DNA of 41,947 bases from a virus. The stretch covers positions 1 through 41,947 of IMG/VR virus record IMGVR_UViG_3300029813_000134; one strand, written 5' to 3'. Below the pieces are notes generated by a model that did not search any database, was not told the origin of the DNA, and saw only the letters and a list, made by a program, of their open reading frames with translations. Positions 1 through 8,429 of the stretch are shown piece after piece. Every line of letters begins with the position of its first letter. Position 1 is the stretch's first letter. The position numbers were made by a program, and so were the translations under genes.

Positions 1-1899
1 ATCGGCGGAGCCCACATTTATCGTGATCTCATTCCCGTGATCGTCGTAAAAGGTGACTTTGAATTCCACAGTCACGCCCTCGAAGTAGATAAACAGTCTG
101 GCTTTCTGCGGGAGAGGGATTATATCCGGCAGGATATATTCAACATACTCGCCGCCCGATCCAGCCGCAGTGGTGAACTTCAAAGATCGCTTGCCAGTTA
201 ACACGTGATCCTCGGATAGAGCAAAAGAAGTATTAGCTATGTACTCATTCCAGCCGTCTTTCGTGTCGCAGTCAGCTATTATCCTCCAATACAATTCCCG
301 TCGATTGAATATCCCATACTTGCCAAAAGTCAATGCCTCTTGAATCTCGAAATTCTCGATCTTTATTTTAGTCGCCGGCAAGCTTCTCTTTTCAAGGACG
401 AAGGCGCAAATCTTACCGATAGTATCGTCGTCTATGTAATCAGGGAAAGTGATCTTCTCTTCAAATAAGCCATTCTCACCTTGACTTTCAGTGTCCTGAT
501 ATACGCCGACGTACTCCACCACATCAGAGTCGAGTAACTGTGTTCTGTATGCCAGAATCTTATTTACTATTTTGGTATAATCTGTGGATACTTTCGGGCT
601 CTGATATTGATAGCCCTCGAAAAGACTTGTCTGGAAATCCTCACTGAGTAATTCAAACACGAATTCCTTTTCGTTGTCTACATAGAATCTGTACTTTGCG
701 GTAGCATAATTATAATTGGCGATCTCCAGCAATTTTTCAAAGACTTCAAAAAGATTCTTGTCTATAAATTCTATAGTAATATTTGAGATCGCCGGAGTAG
801 TGATCTTGGCGACATCATAGAATACGCCCACATCTGCGCCGAGATAAGCGCTGCCGACGGCCTTTACAATAAAATCCAGCGTCTTATCAGTGTATGTGAT
901 GTTGATGACTTTTTTCAACAGCCGCTTGTAGAATCCCTCGCCTGCTATATTTAAAATCGGTATGTCCTGATCCGCCTTGGGAGTTTCTTTTATGTAGCCG
1001 GTTTTCCAAAGTATATTATTCACATAGAAGTAACATTCAGTGTTTCTCGTTATCGGCAAATCAATATTTCTCGAAACCTGGAAGGAAAACTTTTCAATCC
1101 CGCCGATTTTCTGTTCGGTGATCTTGGCATTTAATATCTCGCCTGATAAATCCGTGTCCGATAAAACGCCTAGTAATTCAGTGGAAGGAGAAATCAATTT
1201 CATCTGCACACTATCCGGCGCCGCAAATTCCTCGTCGGGAAAACCGTCAGGATGATCAAATAAAAGTTGTATATCCGCTAAAGAAGGAAGACCCAGATAT
1301 ATCCTCATCTCATCTATGAGACCTTCGTAGGGATTAGTTCCAGCAGGATAGGCGCCCCAGGAAACATTTCCCGCATTAGAACAATCAGCCGGCAAAGTGC
1401 TTAAATCAATTTCAGTAGCATCTTTTGCCGTATTCATATAGAGAAGAGCTCTATCAGTGATTCGATTCACTACCAAGACAATGTGATTGAATGCAATATC
1501 AAATGGAGTGGCATTAAAAGTTCCATTAACATCAACATCACCTTTTTCCAAAAAAAACCACAATTTATTCTGGATGCTATAAGAAGCTAAAAACATTCGA
1601 TTAACAACATTCAAATATTTAGAAAATAATATTCCAGTTGGCTGCGGCTCAGCATCCGGCGACTTCATCCAAAATGAAATCCAGAAGCTGCCGTTGCCTA
1701 TGGTATTAAGGGGAGCACCGTTGCCACAGTCTATTCTTTCATCTGTGCCAGGAAAGTTAACACAGTTTCCCGATTTGCCGGCCACCCAAGTAGGATTATT
1801 ACCTTCCAAAATACCATCATTCCCATATATGGAGGTGTCCTTTGCGAGCAATCCAGTTTCTTCATTCAACCGCCAAAGTCCAATTAATCCAGTGGGCAT
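1..1899 (-). CDS. Tail hub / tail-associated (Tal-like) protein with N-terminal LamG domain (partial)
   Basis: The frame is open from an ATG at 1899 to the window edge (633 codons), so the C-terminus is missing. Translation shows a concanavalin A/LamG-like domain at about residues 1-210 (start PTGLIGLWRLNEETG, later the hallmark GLIDEMRIY). About residues 220-540 follow, resembling siphovirus tail-hub (Tal/prophage tail) proteins, then a jelly-roll-like start near residue 541 (CDTKDGWNEY, later GKRSLKFT). The gene is third after tape measure and Dit, the usual Tal position. It overlaps the Dit stop as TAATG. By family logic it forms the baseplate hub, and the LamG part probably binds surface glycans. 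The N-terminal LamG is unusual, and the role of the partial C-terminal domain is open. Confidence 0.75.
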   Translation of the reverse strand, partial: MPTGLIGLWRLNEETGLLAKDTSIYGNDGILEGNNPTWVAGKSGNCVNFPGTDERIDCGNGAPLNTIGNGSFWISFWMKSPDAEPQPTGILFSKYLNVVNRMFLASYSIQNKLWFFLEKGDVDVNGTFNATPFDIAFNHIVLVVNRITDRALLYMNTAKDATEIDLSTLPADCSNAGNVSWGAYPAGTNPYEGLIDEMRIYLGLPSLADIQLLFDHPDGFPDEEFAAPDSVQMKLISPSTELLGVLSDTDLSGEILNAKITEQKIGGIEKFSFQVSRNIDLPITRNTECYFYVNNILWKTGYIKETPKADQDIPILNIAGEGFYKRLLKKVINITYTDKTLDFIVKAVGSAYLGADVGVFYDVAKITTPAISNITIEFIDKNLFEVFEKLLEIANYNYATAKYRFYVDNEKEFVFELLSEDFQTSLFEGYQYQSPKVSTDYTKIVNKILAYRTQLLDSDVVEYVGVYQDTESQGENGLFEEKITFPDYIDDDTIGKICAFVLEKRSLPATKIKIENFEIQEALTFGKYGIFNRRELYWRIIADCDTKDGWNEYIANTSFALSEDHVLTGKRSLKFTTAAGSGGEYVEYILPDIIPLPQKARLFIYFEGVTVEFKVTFYDDHGNEITINVGSAD

Positions 1900-2693
1900 T
1901 ATAAATAAAACCTCTCATACCAATCTATTTCTACCGAACAAGCAGCGGTCGGTATAATCATCAAAGTTGAAGCGCCGACAGGGAACCTAAAAAATCCAGT
2001 GCCGGCCAATATTGAATTCACCCTGTCAAGCGTGCCTATCTTCACCGTCCCTGCTTTGCAATCAATTACCATAGTGAAATAACCCAGCTCGCCGAACAGA
2101 ACATCGTTGATCTGGATTCCTTCTTTGGTCTCATCGATATATATTTGCAACTGCGTGATAGGAACTGAAGTCGTAAAAGTCAGTATTGGCGGAACTTCCA
2201 CGGCTCCGGTGTTATCAATCAGTATTTCGTTCAAATCAATAATCAGGCTTACACTTTCATTGCTGACAGTTGTTTCTTCCCAGAATGGTTTTAGAAGCTT
2301 GATTAATAATTCGTTGTCGCTTGATAATTTATGTCCGCCCTTATCGTAATCCAGGTTGTAATCCGTGATGGCAATGGGTATTTGCATACCATGAGTTTTA
2401 TCGACCAGGTAAACCGCCGCGAAAATCGCTTTCAACAAAGCATTCTCAGCAGTCCTGTAAGTGGCGATGTTCTCTCCCAGCGCCCGGGAAAAGCGCAGGC
2501 TTATCTCTCTGGATTCTATGCGAGTCTTTCCCAACTTAACGGCGCCATGCAGTGCAGAGCTCTCCACGATTTTATTCTCAAAGGTGAACTTTTCATTCTC
2601 AAAAGACAAACTTCCTCTCGCCGGCTCGACAATCGCAGCATCATTCAAAACATATTCGTTGGCGTCAATGTCCTTTAAAGCATACACGATCAT
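1899..2693 (-). CDS. Distal tail protein (Dit-like)
   Basis: 264 aa. It sits directly after the tape measure (ATGA overlap at 2690-2693) and before the hub gene, the fixed siphovirus place for Dit. It starts MIVYALKDIDANEYVLND and contains REISLRFSRALGENI and ITDYNLDYDKGGHKLSSDN, the kind of N-terminal ring domain and connector seen in Dit/Siphovirus_ReqiPepy6-type tail components. The C-terminal half is beta-rich (IPITQLQIYIDETKEG), consistent with the galectin-like domain. The protein would form the hexameric ring joining tail tube and hub. The call rests mainly on gene order and length and only partly on motif recognition. Confidence 0.65.
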   Translation of the reverse strand: MIVYALKDIDANEYVLNDAAIVEPARGSLSFENEKFTFENKIVESSALHGAVKLGKTRIESREISLRFSRALGENIATYRTAENALLKAIFAAVYLVDKTHGMQIPIAITDYNLDYDKGGHKLSSDNELLIKLLKPFWEETTVSNESVSLIIDLNEILIDNTGAVEVPPILTFTTSVPITQLQIYIDETKEGIQINDVLFGELGYFTMVIDCKAGTVKIGTLDRVNSILAGTGFFRFPVGASTLMIIPTAACSVEIDWYERFYL

Positions 2694-5479
2694 ATCGCAA
2701 GCCTCATCTCTTTGCCGAGCTTGCGGATAACCCTATCAGTTACCCTCTCCAAATCCATCTCATCGGATATTTTCGCGCCAGCGAAGGAAACATTTATTAT
2801 CGGCGAGGACGATCCCCCGGCCATTGCGATCTGTCGTGAAATATCAGCCGGAATGACCAGGGAGTTGTCGGGAAGATTGATGATCTCACCGCCTCTTTCG
2901 TTTATCCTTGTCATTCCAGAAGCCGGCCCGCCTCTCTTCTTTGATGGAACAAATTTTTGTTTATTAATCAAGCTTATCTGTTTCGCTGCCAAAGCTATCG
3001 TTGCAATGCTCATTCCTGCGCCAAAGATAGGACCGAAAATAGGACCCAACTTAGCAGCAGCAGACCACCATCCCTGGATAGCACTCGCCGTATCTATCCA
3101 TATCCCGGCTTTCCTGTTTATCTTCTCGGCCTTGAATGCTTTCTCAGCTAGCGCATTTTTCTCTTCCAGTTGTTTTTCTTCTAATGTTTTTCGTAAAGCA
3201 TCATATTCTTCTTGCGTTATTACTTCATTCTGCAATTTCAAATCCAGCGCCACCAAATCCGCTTGATGCTGAAGATCCATTTCAGCTCGCAGGTTGGTGT
3301 AATACTGACTTGATATAGCAGTCAGGCCACTATAGAAGTGAGAAACTCCACTGGATATGGCACTGAAATAATCCTGCAATTTTACTTTAGATTTCTCAAT
3401 ACCTTCAGTTTCAATTTCTCCCGTTGTGTACCAAACTCCTGTCCATGCTTCTTCTATTTGCCCGGCCAGGTTTTCTATATATCCACCGATATCTGAAATA
3501 GTCGGTTCCATTTTTTCTAATTGGGCCCGTAATTCTTCCAGAGTACCTATGGTTTCAAGAAGCTGCTGGTCACCAGTCCAAATTGCATCTGCTCCATCAT
3601 AACCAATCGCTATAAGCGAGTTCAGAAAAGTCTCCGCCGCTTGTGTGTTCATCTGTAAATTTTCTCTTTCATCTATCAATCCCAGATTTGTTTTTACGAA
3701 AGATTCTCTCAATGATACTTCATATACTTTTGTCGCAGCTAGTCTTTCTTTTATCACCCATGCTATTCTTTCTTCTTCTGATTTTGTTTGCTCTATAATT
3801 TGTTTGGTAATTTCTAATTGTTTCTTTCTCTCCCTTTCTGCCAATCCGAGAGAAGTTCCTCTCAATTCAAGTATTTTATTTCTCGTTTCCTTCATTGCGA
3901 TAACAATCTCACGCAATTCTTTTTGTCTGTCTATTTCTTCTTTTATTATTTTTAAAGATTCCCGCATGGAATCGGAAATATCATCCGAAGCTAATCCTAT
4001 TTCCACAACCTGTTTTCGAGTAAGATTCATACTTTCAGTTAATCTATCTATCGCACGTACTGCCCGCTCAAATGGGACTTCCCTGATGAATTCCAATACA
4101 TCTTCTACTCTTTGTGCTGATTTAACAAATTTATTCATTTCATTTTCAGCAACACCGGTAGCTTCTGCTAATCCACCAAATTTTTCTGTCAACTTTTCCA
4201 TGTTGTCCCGATGTGCTTTTGCTGTCAACGCAATTACAGCTGTTGTTACCGCCGCAATTCCTATAAGCACAGCAACGGCAGGGTTTGCAGCCAGAAAAGC
4301 AAATGCTGTGCTCAGAGCTCCAACAGCCACAGTCACGCCGTATATAGCAGCAGCTACACCACCCACGACAATAGTAGCCTTTAGAAAATCTTTGATAATA
4401 CTCATAGTCGCATCATCCAGATTCGTGAACCAGGTCGCCGCCTTCGTCAATCCTTCGGCCAGATCAACAGCCATCAATCTACCGACTTCTCCCACGACTA
4501 TCTGTATTCTATCCATTGAATTCTTCAAGGTATCGAAGGTCTTCTCCTGTTTATCAAATGCTATTTTTGTAGCTCCGGCAGCAGTTTCCATTTCATCAAG
4601 AGTTTCGCCGAATGTTTTACCTCCGGCACCAGTCAACGCCATCGCTCCACGCAGGGCTCGGATATTTGGAAGTAAGTCTGCCATAGCAGCAGCATCACCG
4701 CTTGTCTGCGTTTCTATTAATTCCAATGCCCCGGCAAGACCTTCAGCAGCCAGGAATGCAGAGCCACTTTCATGACCCATATTCTGTAAGGCGGCGATCA
4801 TGTCTTCCGATGGTTTCAGGAATGCAGAAACGATGGCGTTCAGCTGGGTAGTAGCGACGTTGGCGGATACTCCTTGCTTTGTCATGGCCGCTATGCCTGA
4901 AGCCAATTCTTCAAGCTTGATCCCTGCTGATGCATACAAGGGGATAGAAGTTCCGATTGATGCCGCCAATTCCTCGCCGGTTATTTTTCCCTTTTTGATT
5001 GTGGTGAAGAAAATATCGGCCGCCTGGTTAGCAGTCATATTTTCTTTGCCGTAAGCATTTATGGCCGTAGTTAAAACATTTACCGCCGTGTTCGTATCCG
5101 TCAATGCCGCCTTAGCGAACATCGCCGAATCGCTAGTAATCTGCATAGCCTCTTCGGCCGTTTCTGCACCGGCGGAGAATGCTTGATAAAGTCCTTCCGT
5201 TAATTCTGTAGTGGAACCCAGTGCAGGATCGAGTCTTAATATTTGTTTTTCTAAATCTTTTATCGAAATGACAGAAGTATCGACAAGGGTGGCAACATTA
5301 GACATAGCCCTCTGGAATTCATCGGCCGCTTTTGTGACTTTTACCATCCCAGCGACAAATACGGCACCTATCGCGGCAATGGCTATCTTCGAGGTAGTGG
5401 TAAGTCCCTTTAAGCCACTACTCCATTTGAAAGTGTCTAATATTGCCTCACCGTATATTGCGCCCGCGCGGAAAGCCAA
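2690..5479 (-). CDS. Tail tape measure protein
   Basis: 929 aa, the longest gene. The N-terminal half has the TP901-type tape-measure core (AADEFQRAMSNVATLVDTS, later TAINAYGKENMTANQAADIF and SIPLYASAGIKLEELASG). Hydrophobic stretches lie near residues 30-45 and 370-420. Long charged helices (about residues 500-770) are followed by a C-terminal segment with GGPASGMTRINERGGEIINL, typical of tape-measure ends. By the common rule of about 0.15 nm per residue it predicts a tail near 140 nm. The chaperone frameshift product lies just upstream and Dit just downstream. It acts as the length ruler inside the tail tube and may help DNA enter the cell. Confidence 0.93.
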   Translation of the reverse strand: MAFRAGAIYGEAILDTFKWSSGLKGLTTTSKIAIAAIGAVFVAGMVKVTKAADEFQRAMSNVATLVDTSVISIKDLEKQILRLDPALGSTTELTEGLYQAFSAGAETAEEAMQITSDSAMFAKAALTDTNTAVNVLTTAINAYGKENMTANQAADIFFTTIKKGKITGEELAASIGTSIPLYASAGIKLEELASGIAAMTKQGVSANVATTQLNAIVSAFLKPSEDMIAALQNMGHESGSAFLAAEGLAGALELIETQTSGDAAAMADLLPNIRALRGAMALTGAGGKTFGETLDEMETAAGATKIAFDKQEKTFDTLKNSMDRIQIVVGEVGRLMAVDLAEGLTKAATWFTNLDDATMSIIKDFLKATIVVGGVAAAIYGVTVAVGALSTAFAFLAANPAVAVLIGIAAVTTAVIALTAKAHRDNMEKLTEKFGGLAEATGVAENEMNKFVKSAQRVEDVLEFIREVPFERAVRAIDRLTESMNLTRKQVVEIGLASDDISDSMRESLKIIKEEIDRQKELREIVIAMKETRNKILELRGTSLGLAERERKKQLEITKQIIEQTKSEEERIAWVIKERLAATKVYEVSLRESFVKTNLGLIDERENLQMNTQAAETFLNSLIAIGYDGADAIWTGDQQLLETIGTLEELRAQLEKMEPTISDIGGYIENLAGQIEEAWTGVWYTTGEIETEGIEKSKVKLQDYFSAISSGVSHFYSGLTAISSQYYTNLRAEMDLQHQADLVALDLKLQNEVITQEEYDALRKTLEEKQLEEKNALAEKAFKAEKINRKAGIWIDTASAIQGWWSAAAKLGPIFGPIFGAGMSIATIALAAKQISLINKQKFVPSKKRGGPASGMTRINERGGEIINLPDNSLVIPADISRQIAMAGGSSSPIINVSFAGAKISDEMDLERVTDRVIRKLGKEMRLAI

Positions 5480-5480
5480 T

Positions 5481-6160
5481 TTATCTTCCTTTCCTAAAAT
5501 ATTTCAATTTATCGAATAAGGTCTTGGCCTTGCGTCCCGATCCTCTTTTCAGCCGCTCGAATATAGTCAAATTCTTTTCCTTGATTTTCTCCAGCTCGTC
5601 AAGCTTGCCCATCCGCCAATTCTGATATGCCCGATTTCCCTTTTTGGTTCCCAGTCCCATTATCATAGCTCGAAGATTCGCACCCTCCAGGTCTGCGATC
5701 ACTTTCAATTCCTTCACCCGGTCTATCAATTCCTTGATGAACCAGTCCGCGCTTTCTGGATATTCCCGGATCAGATATATCGCATCTTGAATTCCTATGT
5801 CATATTCCCGCAGGAATAAAATTACTTTGAGTTCTTCTCGTTTTTTTTTAGTTGGGCCAGGGTTTCAGCTACATACTTTAATATAGCATTGAGAGTCCCA
5901 AAATCGAAATTTTGCAGGAACCAGATTTTGTCCCTTGGATAGATCATTGCCAGATTTTCGGCAACTATTTCAAGCGGAGATAGTTTATCTTTATCTTCCT
6001 TTTCTTCTTTCTGTTTCTTTTCCAGAATTTCCCATTTATTTACTATGTTCATGACATTTTCCGCATTCATGATAAGTTTGGGTTCCAATGTCAGTTCTTC
6101 ACCGCCCAGGGTTGTCAGTTCCAGAATCAAGTCTAGATGTTGTGCCTCAAATTTTTTCAT
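5481..6160 (-). CDS. Tail assembly chaperone, long -1 frameshift product (gpGT-like)
   Basis: The short chaperone frame (6160 to 5822) carries A AAA AAC at 5846-5840 in the correct phase for a -1 slip. After slipping, the -1 frame runs CGA GAA GAA CTC AAA without a stop down to 5481, adding 119 residues (REELKVILFLREYDIGIQDA, then FIKELIDRVKELKVIADLEG) for a total near 226 aa. No independent ribosome site is seen for the downstream part, and its only near start is a TTG. This matches the lambda gpG/gpGT arrangement between major tail and tape-measure genes. The basic C-terminal tail (KTLFDKLKYFRKGR) fits the T domain that recruits tape measure and tube proteins. Confidence 0.88.
5822..6160 (-). 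CDS. Tail assembly chaperone, short product (gpG-like)
   Basis: 112 aa starting MKKFEAQHLDLILEL, with an acidic-basic helical middle (KWEILEKKQKEEKEDKDKL) and a stop just after the slippery run. It lies between the major tail protein and tape-measure genes, the standard position of gpG-type chaperones, which hold the tape measure soluble and guide tube assembly. A GAGGG ribosome site precedes the ATG, downstream of a terminator-like hairpin. The family is recognised by position, size and the frameshift rather than by a sharp motif. Confidence 0.8.
   Translation of the reverse strand: MKKFEAQHLDLILELTTLGGEELTLEPKLIMNAENVMNIVNKWEILEKKQKEEKEDKDKLSPLEIVAENLAMIYPRDKIWFLQNFDFGTLNAILKYVAETLAQLKKNEKNSK
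5840..5846 (-). promoter_or_regulatory. Programmed -1 ribosomal frameshift slippery site
   Basis: On the minus strand the codons are CTA AAA AAA AAC GAG. The heptamer A AAA AAC is a classical X XXY YYZ slippery site in the zero frame of the chaperone gene, ten residues or fewer before its stop. It moves ribosomes into a frame open to 5481. Confidence 0.88.
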
Positions 6161-6175
6161 ATTGTCCCTCTAAAA

Positions 6176-6240
6176 ATAAGGAGTGCCCGGTTTGTAATGA
6201 CATCCCGGCCGGAAATCCATCGCCACCGAATACTCCTTAT
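6176..6240 (-). terminator. Terminator-like hairpin between major tail protein and chaperone genes
   Basis: A 9-bp stem (ATAAGGAGT with ACTCCTTAT) closes a 47-nt loop that itself holds CCGG-rich inner helices. It is followed on the minus strand by a short U-run (CCTTATTTTTA). It lies just after the major tail protein stop and before the GAGGG ribosome site of the chaperone. A partial terminator here would lower expression of the chaperone and tape measure relative to the tube protein. Confidence 0.6.
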
Positions 6241-6252
6241 CCCTTTTTATTA

Positions 6253-7203
6253 TTATGTAACCCACGGCTCACATGGATAATTGTTTACACCCAGATAATT
6301 ATTCGCAGGCGTTTGCTGATCCTTGATAGCATCTTCCGAAATACTGATAAATATTTCATCATCACTATCTATCGTGAATGTCGCTGCATCGAAAGTTATT
6401 ACAAGAATTAAGTCAGCTACCGCAGTAATTGTTGATACAGCCGATGGTTCCTCGTAATTTCCATTCAGTTTCAAACTATAATGTACGGCGAGCTCTCCAT
6501 CAGTTTGAAAATCAATCATTTCACTAAAAGTTACCCATAATTCAGTAGCAGAATTCGCAATCGCAGAAACAATTTCTGGCAACCAATAATCCACGATAGG
6601 AATGACATCTTCATCTGTAGGATCTCCCCAATAACCAAAGGCTCCACCTTCGGTCAAACCTAATGTTGTAAGTTCGGCAGCAGTCCATGTATGATATTTA
6701 ATCCGGAATTCCACAGGAAGATTTCTCTGCGTGTCGGCTCCCCAGTTGATAAGATCTCCCGTAATGATGGGAATAACTTCGTAGAAATTAATAATGTCTT
6801 CCAGATCTGCGCTGGCAATCCCGTTCTCATCGACTGCTGCTATTTTTAAAGCTCCCGCTTCATTCTCTAGCATAGACCTGAAAATGCTTCTATCTACTAT
6901 TCCGCTATCATCCGGAGAGGCATGTTCCGAAGAAGAAACACCCGCCATAAGCAATTTAATAAGTCCCGTTTTGATTTCCCCGAATGTAGCATTCAGGATG
7001 TATTCCATTCCTGTCCTTACGTGATCTCTCGGCTTTGAGCCGTCCTGTTGATACATGATATCTTTCACGTCTTGATCAGGAACCAATGTCGCATCTGCGG
7101 TTGTCTTGCCAAGATCATATCCCGCAAATGCGATTCGAACCACTCCAAGTGGCCCAGTAAATAGTTTAGAGTCCCCATTATAAAGTGCTCCACCAAGTGC
7201 CAT
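6253..7203 (-). CDS. Major tail (tube) protein with C-terminal Ig-like domain
   Basis: 316 aa. The N-terminal about 200 residues (MALGGALYNGDSKLFTGPLG, later GMEYILNATFGEIKTGLIKL) look like a tail-tube protein. From about residue 205 a second domain begins (PEIVSAIANSATELWVTFSE), with a beta-strand pattern like bacterial Ig-like/SwmB-type modules, which decorate tail tubes. It lies between the tail terminator and chaperone genes, and a terminator-like hairpin follows it, as expected for an abundant structural protein. The exact Ig subfamily is uncertain. Confidence 0.82.
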   Translation of the reverse strand: MALGGALYNGDSKLFTGPLGVVRIAFAGYDLGKTTADATLVPDQDVKDIMYQQDGSKPRDHVRTGMEYILNATFGEIKTGLIKLLMAGVSSSEHASPDDSGIVDRSIFRSMLENEAGALKIAAVDENGIASADLEDIINFYEVIPIITGDLINWGADTQRNLPVEFRIKYHTWTAAELTTLGLTEGGAFGYWGDPTDEDVIPIVDYWLPEIVSAIANSATELWVTFSEMIDFQTDGELAVHYSLKLNGNYEEPSAVSTITAVADLILVITFDAATFTIDSDDEIFISISEDAIKDQQTPANNYLGVNNYPCEPWVT

Positions 7204-7213
7204 GATAATCCTC

Positions 7214-7603
7214 CTACTTCGTAATTATAATAATATTGAACGAGAACATCTCAAGATGTTTCTCATTTGATCCCAGATACCCCGGCGTCTGCATCGGCGA
7301 TATCTGGTATGTTTCCACTACTGCATACACGATACCATCTACTGTCACTTGTGGCAATAGTATCCCGAATCTATTTTTCAATATTGCATAAACAGAATCA
7401 GCTTGACTTTTCGCCACGTTGACTTCGTTGGCCCTGGACAGCAGTTGTATCGTCCAATCCGTCCTGTCATAAAAATGCTGGGGATCCCCCCCGGTATCAA
7501 TCACTGCTATGCTATCTTGCGGCGAATCCGGGTCCCAACCGTTGGCAACGAAAGTGAGCGATGGTAATTGCAATTTTAAATACGCCACAAGATTGTAGAT
7601 CAT
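7214..7603 (-). CDS. Tail terminator / neck protein
   Basis: 129 aa starting MIYNLVAYLKLQLPSLTFVANG. It contains GGDPQHFYDRTDWTIQLLSR and a C-terminal beta end (EMFSFNIIIITK), a pattern of the small tail-terminator proteins encoded just before the major tail gene in siphoviruses. It overlaps the preceding gp10-like gene by 4 bases. It probably caps the growing tube and joins it to the head connector. Assigned by position, size and general look. Confidence 0.7.
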   Translation of the reverse strand: MIYNLVAYLKLQLPSLTFVANGWDPDSPQDSIAVIDTGGDPQHFYDRTDWTIQLLSRANEVNVAKSQADSVYAILKNRFGILLPQVTVDGIVYAVVETYQISPMQTPGYLGSNEKHLEMFSFNIIIITK

Positions 7604-8103
7604 AGCCCTGCAACTTTCTTAAATTCCTTTCTGATCACTTCCATCAGATCGTCTCGGTCTTTCTGTATGTGCTTTTGCAACCATTTATTACCGGCATCCA
7701 TATCTCTTTTCGTAAACTCACCCCATCCTTGTCCCGGCTTCTCTCCCCATTCGTGCATCTTCCAGGCATAATTAGTATTCCAAACCCAGGTCGCTATCAG
7801 TCCTCCCCTTGCGCCCGAGGTAGCAGGAGAGGGTCTTTCATCTGCCCCGGTCTTTATTGATTGCTTGAATATCTGCACGAGCTTATTACCTACGAATGTA
7901 GAAGCTGATCCTCGAAGCACACCCCAGCGAATCGGCGGCTTGCGTTTTTCTTTGGCACTTCCCACATTACACCAGTTCAGGAATAGTATCGCGCCTTTTT
8001 CCATCGACTTCGCGAACAGCTTTGGACTTCGACGCTGCAAATCTTTCAGCGGTCGCAAATCCATGTGCATTTTGATTTTTCCGTCGATACTTCCTGCTGG
8101 CAT
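7600..8103 (-). CDS. HK97 gp10-like neck/tail-completion protein
   Basis: 167 aa. The C-terminal part (YAWKMHEWGEKPGQGWGEF, then KWLQKHIQKDRDDLMEVI) matches the HK97 gp10/minor-structural group often found between connector and tail-terminator genes. The N-terminus (KMHMDLRPLKDLQRRSPKLF) is helical and basic. It overlaps both neighbours by 1-4 bases. It is expected to act at the head-tail joining interface. Confidence 0.72.
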   Translation of the reverse strand: MPAGSIDGKIKMHMDLRPLKDLQRRSPKLFAKSMEKGAILFLNWCNVGSAKEKRKPPIRWGVLRGSASTFVGNKLVQIFKQSIKTGADERPSPATSGARGGLIATWVWNTNYAWKMHEWGEKPGQGWGEFTKRDMDAGNKWLQKHIQKDRDDLMEVIRKEFKKVAGL

Positions 8104-8429
8104 TACACCACCACCTCGATGTGGCTCATCTCAAAAGCTCCGACTCGGGTCACCCGCTTTACCTCGCGTCTCTCGGCTTCCTGGGCATTGGGAGTCTTGC
8201 CATGCAGTTTAGTAATCTGAATGAAATCACCTTTCAGAATCGCGGTACCCCGCGGCAATCCTATGAACATCTGCGCCTCAATAGGCTGGCCGTCGGATCC
8301 AAATCGTATCCCGCTTTCATCTTCTACATATGCTTCCGAGCTGAAAGGCATTCCCTCGGTCTTCGTGCGATAAGTAGCATCGTAAGTGATATTCGTTATT
8401 TCAACTTCATCGGGAAAATAGATGCTCAT
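8103..8429 (-). CDS. Head closure / head-tail connector protein
   Basis: 108 aa, beta-rich (SIYFPDEVEITNITYDATYR, then GDFIQITKLHGKTPNAQEAE and RVGAFEMSHIEVVV). It lies between the MuF-like minor head gene and the gp10-like gene, with 1- and 4-base overlaps. Position and length fit head-closure connectors of the gp16/HK97 gp7 type. No diagnostic motif was recognised. Confidence 0.6.
   Translation of the reverse strand: MSIYFPDEVEITNITYDATYRTKTEGMPFSSEAYVEDESGIRFGSDGQPIEAQMFIGLPRGTAILKGDFIQITKLHGKTPNAQEAERREVKRVTRVGAFEMSHIEVVV

Noticed and set aside
1040-1255. Plus-strand open frames throughout the window
   Set aside because: They are antisense to well-supported minus-strand genes, lack ribosome sites and have no family signs. 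Only the non-coding plus-strand unit near 37.1 kb was kept.
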